Source: Prevotellamassilia timonensis
GTDB lineage: Bacteria > Bacteroidota > Bacteroidia > Bacteroidales > Bacteroidaceae
DNA: 64,000 bases
Direction of reading: 5' to 3'
Assembly: GCF_900106785.1 (NCBI RefSeq)
Contig: NZ_LT629842.1
Coordinates: 163,203 to 227,202, forward strand
Part shown: piece by piece, positions 9,907 through 17,825 of the stretch
Layout: every line of letters starts with the position of its first letter
How positions within the stretch are numbered: position 1 is the first letter of the stretch
Notes under the pieces: model-generated
What the model was told of the DNA's origin: nothing
The model's input: only the letters and a program-made list of their open reading frames with translations
The model's database searches: none
Position numbers and translations under genes: made by a program

Positions 9907-9948
9907 CAAGATACACTGTAAGTAAAGCTTTTGTAGTATGGTAAAAGC

Positions 9949-10028
9949 CCCGCAAGCACTAAACGCAAGCACTAAACGCTACCACTAAACGCAAGCACTA
10001 ATGGGGGCGACGCGTCCCGCGTCGGGCA
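9949..10028. repeat. P2 repeat, half copy
   Basis: Units of the type GCAAGCACTAAAC are followed by TAATGGGGGCGACGCGTCCC, the conserved left half of the P2 palindrome. The right half is missing. Confidence 0.8.
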
Positions 10029-10198
10029 TTAAGGAAAAGACTCATACTCCAAATAAAGGCTCACAAACAGTGCTAATTACAGGCGCAGTTTATGCTATAC
10101 GACATAAATTAAGGAGTTTTATAGTGATTAAGGCAGTGCCAAAGTGCGCAAACTGTTTACATTTGCGGTGTCTGAAATATAAAGTACTACACACACTT

Positions 10199-10364
10199 AA
10201 CCCGTTGGTGGAAACCTTGGTTAACGGGTTAACAATTTGACAGGTAAACAAGTAAGTATGCCATGCGCTGCTTATCATGTCAAGACTTGAATAGTTAGCA
10301 ACTTAAAAAGGCTTGAAAAACTTACCCGTTAACCCGTTAACTCGTCGACTTGTTTACCAACACA
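10199..10364. repeat. P3 octamer repeat pair upstream of the barrel gene
   Basis: An array TTAACGGGTTAACAATTTGA (about 10220) and an inverted array of CCCGTTAA units (about 10324-10343) flank about 85 bp. The 8-bp units follow the CYYGTYAA pattern of the P3 family. The right array ends 20 bp before the barrel gene start. Confidence 0.7.
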
Positions 10365-10383
10365 TTATTGCAACCTACTATTT

Positions 10384-10869
10384 ATGAAAAAGTTAGCATT
10401 CTTACTCATAATGGCCCTTGGCACACTTACGGCCTCGGCCCAAAAGACACCCCATGCCATTGGTGCGCACTTTGGTGGCTCAACCATCGACCTTGAATAC
10501 CAATATCACTTTAGCAAGCGCAACTTCCTCGATCTGACAGCGGGCGTGTTCAACCTCAGCGACGGCTTTGCCCTGCAGGGCGTTTACAACTGGAACATCA
10601 AGCAGTGGCCCGGCTGGACGCCACGTTTCGCCACATGGAAACTGTGGGGCGGCTTTGGTGCTGGCGTAGGCTATTACGACCACGACGACTACGAGGGTGC
10701 ATTCCTCGGTCCGGTAGGCACATTAGGGTTTGGCTTTACGCTGAAAGATGTGCCTTTGACCCTTGGTGTGGACTATCGCCCCATGGTAGCCATCAACTTT
10801 GGTCATGGTGATGCCTTGATAGACCGCGGTTTCCGCAATATCGGTGTCACGCTGACATACAGATTTTAG
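10384..10869 (+). CDS. Small outer-membrane beta-barrel protein
   Basis: The 161-residue product has a clear Sec signal (MKKLAFLLIMALGTLTASAQ) and then about 140 residues of alternating polar and aromatic strands (IDLEYQYHF, FLDLTAGVFN, WKLWGGFGAGVGYY, LGVDYRPMVAINF). It ends in VTLTYRF with a C-terminal Phe, as expected of an eight-stranded outer-membrane barrel. I recognise no specific family member. Many Bacteroidota carry similar uncharacterised porin-like proteins. It stands alone, is flanked by repeat DNA on both sides, and has its own strong terminator. Confidence 0.85.
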   Translation: MKKLAFLLIMALGTLTASAQKTPHAIGAHFGGSTIDLEYQYHFSKRNFLDLTAGVFNLSDGFALQGVYNWNIKQWPGWTPRFATWKLWGGFGAGVGYYDHDDYEGAFLGPVGTLGFGFTLKDVPLTLGVDYRPMVAINFGHGDALIDRGFRNIGVTLTYRF

Positions 10870-10885
10870 CACAACGTGTGCTGCG

Positions 10886-10933
10886 TCCGCCGTCTTGCCC
10901 GAAAGTCATTCGGGTGAGGCGGCGGAGGTTTTT
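10886..10933 (+). terminator. Rho-independent terminator of the barrel gene
   Basis: An 18-bp stem (10886-10903 with 10909-10926, three positions as G-T wobbles) has the 5-nt loop AGTCA and is followed by GGTTTTT. It lies 17 bp after the stop codon. Confidence 0.85.
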
Positions 10934-10950
10934 GGGTGCGTATTTATTAT

Positions 10951-11391
10951 AAACGTAAAGTGCGAACGGTTTCAAGCATCAAACGCAAGCACCAAACGCA
11001 GGCACCAAACGCAAGCACTAATGGGGGCGACGCGTCTCGCGTCGGGATAGAGAAAGGAGGAAAATACGTACTCTACTAAATAATAGCTGCATATTTTCCC
11101 GACGCGGGACGCGTCGCCCCCATTAGTGCTTGCGTTTCTTCAAGCACCAAACCCCGCCACAAAACGCTAGCTCTAATGGGGGCGACGCGTCTCGCGTCGG
11201 GATAGAGAAAGGAGGAAAATACGTACTCTACTAAATAATAGCTGCATATTTTCCCGACGCGAGACGCGTCGCCCCCATTAGTGCTTGCGTTTGGTGCTTG
11301 CGTTTAGAGGTAGCGTTTGGTGCTTGCGTTTAGAGGTAGCATTGGGTGCTTGCATTTGGTGCTTGCGTCCGTTCACATATTTACGTTTTAC
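10951..11391. repeat. Two tandem P2 palindromes with 13-bp repeat arms
   Basis: Two P2 units (10951-11138 and 11139-11391) lie head to tail and share an identical ~60-bp spacer (11046-11106, 11200-11260). Each has the core GGGGGCGACGCGTCTCGCGT and its inverse. The outer arms consist of 13-bp units: CAAACGCAAGCAC three times at the left, and TGCTTGCGTTTGG, TGCTTGCGTTTAG or AGGTAGCGTTTGG at the right. The outermost parts, AAACGTAAAGTGCGAACGG and CCGTTCACATATTTACGTTT, are also inverted. Confidence 0.85.
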
Positions 11392-11409
11392 CGGGCAGCC
11401 CAAAAAGAA

Positions 11410-11444
11410 TTAATGGAGGCTGCGTCTCCACGAGCCTCCATTAA
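11410..11444. terminator. Perfect 12-bp hairpin beyond aroC
   Basis: TTAATGGAGGCT pairs perfectly with AGCCTCCATTAA across an 11-nt loop. Read on the minus strand it is followed by TTCTTTTT, so it would stop minus-strand transcription that passed the aroC hairpin. Confidence 0.6.
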
Positions 11445-11538
11445 CCAACACAAAAACTAAACTAGACTTAACTAAACTATTTGAAAGCGTTATCATCACG
11501 ACAACTTGATAATGCAAATATATAACAATGTTATTAAC

Positions 11539-11580
11539 AAACAAAGGTTTTGCAAAGAAAACTTTACAAAACCTTTGTTT
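11539..11580 (-). terminator. Terminator hairpin of aroC
   Basis: AAACAAAGGTTTTG (11539-11552) pairs perfectly with CAAAACCTTTGTTT (11567-11580). The loop can extend the stem by four more pairs. It directly abuts the aroC stop codon at 11581 and is followed on the minus strand by a T-rich stretch. Confidence 0.75.
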
Positions 11581-12657
11581 TTAACATTTTGACGTGCTGT
11601 TCAGCATAATATTATCGAGAATAACCATGGCCGCCATGGCCTCGACAATGGGCACGGCGCGGGGTAATACACAGGGGTCGTGGCGGCCACGGGCCTTGAG
11701 GGTAGTGGGCTGTCCGTTGATGTCGACCGTTTGCTGCTCGCGCAACAGGGTGGCCACGGGTTTGAAGGCTACACGGAAGTAGATGTCCTGCCCGTTGCTC
11801 AGTCCGCCCTGAATGCCGCCGCTGTGGTTGGTGCGGGTGGTGATGCCGCCGTGGCCGTCGGGCACAAACACGTCGTTTTGCTCACTGCCGCGTGCGCTGA
11901 CTCCGGCAAAGCCCTCGCCATATTCAAAACCCTTGACGGCATTGATGCCAAGCATGGCGGCTCCAAGCTGTGCATGCAACTTGCCGAAGGCTGGTTCGCC
12001 AAGTCCTACGGGGCAGCCTTCGATAACACCAGTGATGATGCCGCCAATGGTGTCGCCCTCGGCCTTGACGGTGCTGATGAGCTCGGCCATTTGTCGGGCT
12101 GCAGCAGGGTCGGGGCAGCGCACGGGGTTGCGCTCAATTTCGGCAAAGTCGTAATCCTTGTAACTGCCGCTCAGTGCGATGGAACCTACTTGTGAGGTGT
12201 AGGCTGTGATGCGTATGCCCTTTTGGCGCAGCACCATCTTGGCAAAGGCTCCGCCTACCACGCGGGCTATGGTTTCGCGTGCCGAGGTGCGTCCGCCGCC
12301 GCGGTGGTCGCGTATGCCGTACTTGGTTTGATAGGTGAAGTCGGCATGTGAGGGACGGAACACTCGGCGCATGTTGTCGTAGTCGGACGAATGCTGATTT
12401 TCGTTGCGTACCAAAAAACCTATGGGGCAACCGGTGGTTGTGCCCTCAAACACGCCCGAAAGGATTTCGACTTTGTCGCCCTCCTTGCGGTCGGTGGTGA
12501 GTTTGCTCTGACCGGGTTTGCGGCGGTCGAGTTCGTGTTGTAAAAAGTCCATGTCAACCTTTATGCCGGCTGGCATGCCGTCGATGACGCCGCCTATGCC
12601 GGGCCCGTGGCTCTCGCCAAAGGTTGTGAGGCGGAATATTTGGCCAAAAGTGTTCAT
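11581..12657 (-). CDS. aroC: Chorismate synthase
   Basis: The 358-residue protein starts [20 protein letters not shown], with the FGESHG signature at residues 13-18. It has the expected internal signatures [14 protein letters not shown] and the C-terminal [15 protein letters not shown]. It converts 5-enolpyruvylshikimate-3-phosphate to chorismate, the last common step of aromatic biosynthesis, using reduced FMN. Length and motifs are normal. No other aro gene is near. It reads on the minus strand after slyD and is separated from it by a P3 repeat, so it is probably its own unit. A hairpin abuts its stop. Confidence 0.97.
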   Translation of the reverse strand: MNTFGQIFRLTTFGESHGPGIGGVIDGMPAGIKVDMDFLQHELDRRKPGQSKLTTDRKEGDKVEILSGVFEGTTTGCPIGFLVRNENQHSSDYDNMRRVFRPSHADFTYQTKYGIRDHRGGGRTSARETIARVVGGAFAKMVLRQKGIRITAYTSQVGSIALSGSYKDYDFAEIERNPVRCPDPAAARQMAELISTVKAEGDTIGGIITGVIEGCPVGLGEPAFGKLHAQLGAAMLGINAVKGFEYGEGFAGVSARGSEQNDVFVPDGHGGITTRTNHSGGIQGGLSNGQDIYFRVAFKPVATLLREQQTVDINGQPTTLKARGRHDPCVLPRAVPIVEAMAAMVILDNIMLNSTSKC

Positions 12658-12673
12658 GTAGTAGGGGGGAAAA

Positions 12674-12822
12674 GGGTTAGTGGGTTAATGGGTTATGGTG
12701 TAACGGGTTAACAAGTTGTTTGGCTCACTTGGTTAGGCTTCGCTGTGTCAAACAGTCGTTACCAGCCCTGTGTGAGGTACAAAACATATCAACTTGTTAA
12801 CCCGTTATCCTGTCATGTTGCT
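12674..12822. repeat. P3 octamer repeats between slyD and aroC
   Basis: Units GGGTTAAT, GGGTTATG and ACGGGTTAACAAGTTG (12674-12719) face an inverted array CAACTTGTTAACCCGTTA (12790-12807). This is a degenerate member of the P3 octamer family. Confidence 0.6.
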
Positions 12823-12846
12823 AAGCAGGTATTTTCGAACACCTAT

Positions 12847-13500
12847 TTACTTGTGGCAACCGCAACCTTCGCCGTGTTCGTGCTTGCCGCAGCATTCGCC
12901 TTCGCCATGCTCGTGCTTGCCGCAGCAGCCTTCGCCGTGTTCGTGGTGATGGCCACCGCAACCGCCTTCACAACCGCCTTCGCAGTCGCCGCCGCAGTTG
13001 CAGCCTTCGTGGTTGATGAGCGCTTGAATTTCCTCGTTAGTGGCATCGCGCATGGTTACAACCTGGCCCTTGAAGTGGAGGTCCTTGCCGGCGAGCGGGT
13101 GGTTGAGGTCGATGATGACGGTGTTGTCTTTGAGCTCGAGCACAAGTCCCTGAAAGCGCATGCCGTCGGCATTAACCAGGGGCAGTACGGCGCCGGGGTA
13201 AACCATGTCTTTGTCGAAGCGGCCGTTGATGGCAAATGTCTCCTTGGGCAATTCGATGACGTGGTCCTGCTCGTAGGGGCCATAAGCCTCGTCAACTTTC
13301 AGCACAAAGTCGAAAGCTTCGCCTTCGGTTAGGGCCAGTATCTTGTTTTCAAAAGAGTCGAGTGCAATGCCAAGGCCCGAGATAAACTGGAAGGGGTGCT
13401 CGATGGGAGCCTTCTCAACCAATTCGTGAATGCCTTTGTCGTTGTCGGTGTACAGTTCGTATGCTACTGTTACATACTTGTTCGGTGTCTGTTGTTCCAT
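12847..13500 (-). CDS. slyD: SlyD-type FKBP peptidyl-prolyl isomerase with metal-binding tail
   Basis: The 217-residue protein opens with NKYVTVAYELYTDNDKG and has the SlyD-type FKBP core (ALDSFENKILALTEGEAF) with an inserted flap domain, together about residues 1-160. The tail from about residue 165 is extremely rich in Cys and His: GCNCGGDCEGGC, then two near-identical CCGKHEHGEG units and a final GCGCHK. SlyD acts as a prolyl isomerase and chaperone, and its tail binds nickel or zinc. The insertion flap and tail set it apart from ordinary FKBPs. It lies 88 bp downstream of dnaX on the same strand and may be co-transcribed. Confidence 0.93.
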   Translation of the reverse strand: MEQQTPNKYVTVAYELYTDNDKGIHELVEKAPIEHPFQFISGLGIALDSFENKILALTEGEAFDFVLKVDEAYGPYEQDHVIELPKETFAINGRFDKDMVYPGAVLPLVNADGMRFQGLVLELKDNTVIIDLNHPLAGKDLHFKGQVVTMRDATNEEIQALINHEGCNCGGDCEGGCEGGCGGHHHEHGEGCCGKHEHGEGECCGKHEHGEGCGCHK

Positions 13501-13588
13501 AAATAATAGTTGGTGCGTCTGGCCCGTGGCAAGTACGCAATGTTATGGGGCGTTAGCCCTTTTATTGATAATAAGATGATGCTTGTGC

Positions 13589-15463
13589 TTATGCCAGTTC
13601 GAGGTCGAACTCCTTGCGCAGCATTTCGAGTGCGGGATAGCGTTGCAACATCGACTTGTAGCGCTCAAGACGGCTTGTGGCGCGGCGCGGCATGTTGTTG
13701 GGTGCTATTTCAAAGTGCAGCGTGATGTAGTCGTTGCGCAGTTGTGTACGCAGATAGTTCATCAGCGATATTTGCTCTTGGCGCATGGTGGCCTCTACCA
13801 GTTCGTTTTCGACCACCGCCTTAACGCTCCAGGTTTCGGTGTCGAGTTTGAGCGGCATGCTTTTCATGCGGCCGGCGGTGGCAGCCTTCTCCTTGGGCAG
13901 CTGCTGTGCGTAGCGAAACCAGTAGTAGGTCAGGCGGTCGTCGTTGAAAGGCGTATTAAGCTTTTCGGCCGGCTGTTGCGCGGTGGTGGCCTGTGTGGCT
14001 CTGGTGGCTGCTGGCGCTTTGCCCGTGTTGTTCTGCTTTTGCAGCTCCTCGCGTATGGACAGCACTTTGACATTGTGTGTGATGCGCTTGCCGCTGTTAT
14101 TGGACGCGGCAACGAGTTGCTGGTAGGTGCTTTGTGTGGCCAATATGCCGCTGGGGGTATTGGCAGGGCTTGCTGCAGCCGGTGTTTGCGCGGCAGGTTG
14201 TGCGGTGGCAGTGTGAGGGGTGGTACCGTTGGCGGCAGGGCGTGCGGCAGCCACTTGGGGCGTGGTGGTGGAGATGGGGCGCGCAGCTACGGCTGAGCCA
14301 GCGGCTGCATGCTTGAATATGGGTTTAAGTCGTCGTGTAGGGCGACGCCCACACCCCGTGTCGTCATCGCCCACGGCTGCTTGTGCCACCTCTATCAGCG
14401 TGAGCTCTACCAGCAGGCGCTTGTTGCGGGCTGTGCTGTAATGCCTGTCGCAGTCGTTGCACAGCTTGAGGGCGCGGTAGAGCAGTTTAGGCTCGCAGCG
14501 CTTGGCTTGCTCGTGGTAGTTTTGGCGCACACGCTCGCTCACATCGAGCAAGGGGAGCGTCTGCTCGTCGCGGCTCATGAGCAGGTTGCGGAAGTGGGTG
14601 GCCAATCCGCCAATGAAGTAGTTGGCCTCGAACCCTCGGTTGAGTATGTTGTTGAGCTTTGTCATGGCCGTGGGAATGTCGCCTTTGATGAGCGTGTCGG
14701 TCATGCCAAAGTATTCGTCGTAGTCGAGCACGTTGAGGTCTTCGATCACCTTTTGGTAGGTGATGTTCCCCTCGCAGTAGCTTGTCACCTGGTCGAATAT
14801 GGAGAGCGCATCGCGCATGCCGCCATCGGCCTTTTCGGCAATGACGTGCAGTGCTTCGGGCTCGTAGGTGATGCCCTCCTTGCCAGCCACATATTCGAGG
14901 TGCTTGATGGTGTCGGCCACGGTGATGCGTGCAAAGTCGTATATCTGGCAGCGGCTCAATATGGTGGGCATGATTTTGTGCTTTTCGGTAGTGGCAAGCA
15001 CAAATATGGCGTGTGCGGGCGGCTCTTCAAGCGTTTTGAGAAAGGCATTGAATGCAGCCTGCGAGAGCATGTGCACCTCGTCGATGATAAACACCTTGTA
15101 GCGTCCTATCTGTGGGGGAATTTGCACTTGTTCAATCAATCCGCGAATGTCATCGACACCATTGTTAGATGCGGCATCAAGCTCGTGTATGTTGTATGAA
15201 CGTTGCTCGTTGAAGGCTTTGCAACTTTCGCATTCGTTGCAAGCTTCGCCGTTGGGAGTGGGCGAGAGGCAGTTGATGGTTTTTGCAAAAATACGCGCAC
15301 AGGTGGTTTTGCCCACACCCCTTGGCCCGCAAAACAGGTAGGCGTGTGCCAATTTGCCTTGCGATATGGCGTTTTTGAGTGTAGTGGTAAGTGCGTGCTG
15401 GCCAACCACGCTGTCGAAGGTGGCGGGCCGGTATTTTCGTGCAGATACGATATAGTTGCTCAT
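13589..15463 (-). CDS. dnaX: DNA polymerase III gamma/tau subunit
   Basis: From the ATG at 15461-15463 the product is about 624 residues and begins MSNYIVSARKYRPATFDSVV, the standard DnaX start. A longer frame to 15490 is rejected. It has a Walker A at about residues 46-53 (GPRGVGKTT), a zinc motif with Cys65, 76, 79 and 82, and DEVHM as Walker B. The AAA+ clamp-loader part ends near residue 370. A Pro/Ala/Thr-rich linker (about 390-480) leads to a C-terminal domain that would bind polymerase. No obvious programmed frameshift site for a short gamma form stood out. A TACCTTTG element lies 27 bp upstream of the start. Confidence 0.96.
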   Translation of the reverse strand: MSNYIVSARKYRPATFDSVVGQHALTTTLKNAISQGKLAHAYLFCGPRGVGKTTCARIFAKTINCLSPTPNGEACNECESCKAFNEQRSYNIHELDAASNNGVDDIRGLIEQVQIPPQIGRYKVFIIDEVHMLSQAAFNAFLKTLEEPPAHAIFVLATTEKHKIMPTILSRCQIYDFARITVADTIKHLEYVAGKEGITYEPEALHVIAEKADGGMRDALSIFDQVTSYCEGNITYQKVIEDLNVLDYDEYFGMTDTLIKGDIPTAMTKLNNILNRGFEANYFIGGLATHFRNLLMSRDEQTLPLLDVSERVRQNYHEQAKRCEPKLLYRALKLCNDCDRHYSTARNKRLLVELTLIEVAQAAVGDDDTGCGRRPTRRLKPIFKHAAAGSAVAARPISTTTPQVAAARPAANGTTPHTATAQPAAQTPAAASPANTPSGILATQSTYQQLVAASNNSGKRITHNVKVLSIREELQKQNNTGKAPAATRATQATTAQQPAEKLNTPFNDDRLTYYWFRYAQQLPKEKAATAGRMKSMPLKLDTETWSVKAVVENELVEATMRQEQISLMNYLRTQLRNDYITLHFEIAPNNMPRRATSRLERYKSMLQRYPALEMLRKEFDLELA

Positions 15464-15489
15464 GTTGCGATACGGATGACTAAGTTGCA

Positions 15490-15497
15490 CAAAGGTA
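15490..15497 (-). promoter_or_regulatory. -7 element of dnaX
   Basis: TACCTTTG on the minus strand matches the TAnnTTTG consensus. The nearest TTTG upstream is 28 bp away, too far for a good -33 element, so only the -7 is called. Confidence 0.45.
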
Positions 15498-15529
15498 GTG
15501 TTTTTTTTTGATATGTGTGCGACGGCAAA

Positions 15530-15560
15530 TTGCTAAGTTGAAAAAAAGGCAGTACCTTTG
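15530..15560 (+). promoter_or_regulatory. Promoter of marC
   Basis: TTG (15530-15532) is followed after 20 bp by TACCTTTG (15553-15560). The region also holds the divergent dnaX promoter. The implied 5' leader of marC is about 130 nt and GC-rich. Confidence 0.5.
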
Positions 15561-15694
15561 TGCCGTCAATTAACCCAGCCCCGTTGGCATACTTGATTGG
15601 CGGACTGGCGGTGCGAGGCGTTGCCGGCCGGGTATTTTCGGTCCTGCCATGGGGCTTAAGGGTGGCTCTAATAATAGTAAACCATTATAGCAAA

Positions 15695-16303
15695 ATGTCA
15701 TTCTCTTACATCTTTTCGCGATTAGACGTGCAGCAGATAGCAAGTGCTTTTATCGTATTGTTTGCCGTCATCGATGTATTGGGGTCGACCCCTGTGTTTA
15801 TCACCCTTAAGCAGCAGGGGCGCCCTGTCAATGCTTGGAAGGCTACGCTCATCTCTCTTGGCTTGTTGCTTGGCTTCTTTTTTGCCGGTGATGCCATGCT
15901 GCGACTGTTCAACGTAGATATTGCCTCATTTGCCGTGGCAGGTTCGTTGGTCATATTTCTCATGTCGCTTGAGATGATACTTGATGTGGTGATATTTAAG
16001 AATATGGGCCCTATCAAGTCGGCCACGCTCATACCGGTGGTGTTCCCCCTGTTGGCAGGTGCGGGTTCGTTTACAACACTGTTGTCGCTGCGTGCAGAGT
16101 ATGCCACCGTCAACATATTGATAGGTTTGTTGCTCAACATGATTTTTGTATTTATCGTGTTGAAAGCTACCGAGAAGGTGGAGCGCATCATATCGCCCGC
16201 AGCCATCTACCTGTTGCGCAAATTCTTCGGCATCATTCTGCTGGCCATATCGGTACGTTTGTTTACCGCAAACCTGAGCACCCTGATGCAGAATTTGGGG
16301 TAG
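15695..16303 (+). CDS. MarC-family integral membrane protein
   Basis: From the ATG at 15695 the product has 202 residues with about six hydrophobic helices. Family-typical segments are LFAVIDVLGSTPVFITL near the N-terminus and LIPVVFPLLAGAGSFTTLLSL in the middle. MarC/UPF0056 proteins are inner-membrane proteins of unknown transport function, and the old link to multiple antibiotic resistance is not supported. An in-frame ATG exists at 15560, but it overlaps the promoter -7 element and the residues it would add are not membrane-protein-like. A strong hairpin follows. Confidence 0.92.
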   Translation: MSFSYIFSRLDVQQIASAFIVLFAVIDVLGSTPVFITLKQQGRPVNAWKATLISLGLLLGFFFAGDAMLRLFNVDIASFAVAGSLVIFLMSLEMILDVVIFKNMGPIKSATLIPVVFPLLAGAGSFTTLLSLRAEYATVNILIGLLLNMIFVFIVLKATEKVERIISPAAIYLLRKFFGIILLAISVRLFTANLSTLMQNLG

Positions 16304-16432
16304 CAGAGTGTGCAGACGAAATGTCGTTCGTTGCCATTTCTGAGGTGGGGAAGCTTTAACGAATTGAATGATGGTTAAGAGAACCCTCCAATAGAATAGC
16401 CATGCTTTGTATGAAGCGTTATGGGGCTAAAA

Positions 16433-16478
16433 TCAAAGGGAATGCCTTGATTTCTGAAAATCAAGGCATTCCCTTTGA
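16433..16478. terminator. Perfect 21-bp hairpin after marC
   Basis: The 21-bp arms (16433-16453 and 16458-16478, built on AAAGGGAATGCCTTGATT) are fully complementary with a CTGA loop. It lies 130 bp after marC and could stop transcription from either side. There is no strong T-run, so function as a terminator is inferred. Confidence 0.55.
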
Positions 16479-16626
16479 CTGTGTTTGCAATGGTCTTATA
16501 TAAATAGTCAAAATGCACTCGAAATTCTGTTCTGATTGTAAAAAGACGTGTTCAGACAAATACTCTGTGTAAATGTGGTTCTCAAAAACATAATTTGCAT
16601 TTGGGAAAACGATAGCGTGCGAACAA

Positions 16627-16731
16627 GCGCAAGCACCAAACTCTACCATTAAACGCGACCATTAAACGCTACCTCTAATGGGACGCGTCGCCCCCATTAG
16701 TGCTTGCGTCTTGTAGTAGCGTTTAGTGCTT
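16627..16731. repeat. P2 repeat, internally deleted
   Basis: Left 13-bp units end in CCTCTAATGGGACGCGTCGC, which joins directly to the right half CCCCCATTAGTGCTTGCGTC. The spacer and half of each core are lost. It looks like a deletion between the inverted cores. Confidence 0.75.
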
Positions 16732-16789
16732 TACCTGTTAACCCGTTAACTTGTCAACTTGTTTACTAATTCCGCCAACGCGTAAACCT
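16732..16789. repeat. P3 octamer repeat with terminal box
   Basis: Consecutive 8-bp units CCTGTTAA, CCCGTTAA, CTTGTCAA, CTTGTTTA end in AATTCCGCCAACGCG, the box seen beside several other P3 arrays. It lies just before the stop of the S41 peptidase gene. Confidence 0.8.
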
Positions 16790-16793
16790 TATG

Positions 16794-17825
16794 TTATTCA
16801 ACCTTCTTGGCCGTTTCAATTATTGTATCCACCCCGCGCTGGTAATCCTCGTCGGTTATGTCGACCTTCATGTCGGGGTCGATACCCATTTCGGTCAGTT
16901 GCATCTGGCGGTCGTACATGGGGCAGGCCGAGAAACGTATGCCCCAACCGTTGGGCAGTTCGGCATTGAACGGCATGCCCGCACCACCGCCAGTGCGGTC
17001 GCCCACGATGGTGACGTTGGGCAGCCCTTTAAGAAACATGACAAAGCTGTTGGCGGCACTGTAGGTGCGGCGATTGGTGAGCACAGCCACCTTGCGCTGC
17101 CAGCGCAGCCCCTCAAATGGCTTGATGCGTATGGCCTCGGGGGTGGAGAAAGCGTTGTGGGCGGAGCCCGTTTTGTGACACATATAGCCCCCAATAATTT
17201 CGTCGTTGATGAAGAGTGAGGCCAGCTTTTCGGCAGAGGTGAGCATACCGCCACCATTGCTGCGCACGTCAACAATCAGCATGGTGCAGGTGCTGAGGTA
17301 GCTCATTATTTCGTGCAAGTTGCCGCTGCCAAAGGCGTAGTCGAAGGAGGCGCAGCGTATGTAGCCCACATTGTCGGGCAGAATGCGGTATTTCAGTCCG
17401 CTGGTTTGTTGGTACTCGTCGCTGCGGCCAAGGTAGCGGCGCTCAAGCGAGTCGCTTTGGTTCATGGGGTAATCGTCAAACCACCGCCCATAGCGGCTCA
17501 CATTGTGGGCGGCCGACAAATTGACGTGGCCGTCGCGCAATTCGCAGGTCATGTTGGAGAGCACTTCAAACAGTTGTTTGTCAGTCATCTGCTCGTTTAT
17601 CATGGCAGCATAGCGGCTGTGCACATTGTCCCAGTCCAGACCATAAGCCTCCTTTTTATAGTCGAAAAAGCAGTAGCGCGTGTTGAGTGTTTGCCACAGT
17701 GCCTCAAAATTGCCCCGCTTGTTGTTGTCGGGCACACTTTCGGTTACGCATGAGGTCAGCAGGCAGGTGCAAACCATCAGCGTGGCGTATGTGATGAGGC
17801 GCAGAAACTTATATACTTTTGTCAT
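16794..17825 (-). CDS. S41-family C-terminal processing peptidase, lipoprotein
   Basis: The 343-residue protein has a lipoprotein signal ending LLTSC (Cys26). Residues about 40-130 form the N-terminal helical part, and the peptidase core follows: IVDVRSNGGG at about 184-193 and NRRTYSAANSF with the presumed nucleophile Ser256. A GDRTGGGAG loop lies further on. There is no recognisable PDZ domain, so it resembles the Bacteroidota tricorn-like S41 lipoproteins rather than CtpA. Its ATG overlaps the stop of the upstream DUF3316-like gene as ATGA, so the two are translationally coupled. The substrate is unknown, with envelope turnover the likely area. Confidence 0.9.
   Translation of the reverse strand: MTKVYKFLRLITYATLMVCTCLLTSCVTESVPDNNKRGNFEALWQTLNTRYCFFDYKKEAYGLDWDNVHSRYAAMINEQMTDKQLFEVLSNMTCELRDGHVNLSAAHNVSRYGRWFDDYPMNQSDSLERRYLGRSDEYQQTSGLKYRILPDNVGYIRCASFDYAFGSGNLHEIMSYLSTCTMLIVDVRSNGGGMLTSAEKLASLFINDEIIGGYMCHKTGSAHNAFSTPEAIRIKPFEGLRWQRKVAVLTNRRTYSAANSFVMFLKGLPNVTIVGDRTGGGAGMPFNAELPNGWGIRFSACPMYDRQMQLTEMGIDPDMKVDITDEDYQRGVDTIIETAKKVE

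Noticed and set aside
10001..10240. Open frame starting MGATRPASG in a P2 half copy
   Set aside because: The peptide comes from the GGGGGCGACGCGTC core and recurs wherever P2 occurs. There is no ribosome-binding context or conserved continuation.
10951..11391. Integron attC site or REP/RAYT unit
   Set aside because: No integrase, cassette order or RAYT-like gene is visible, and the P2 unit is much longer than a REP with a different core.
15560..15694. N-terminal extension of MarC from the ATG at 15560
   Set aside because: The ATG overlaps the -7 promoter element, and the extra residues lack similarity to the family start.
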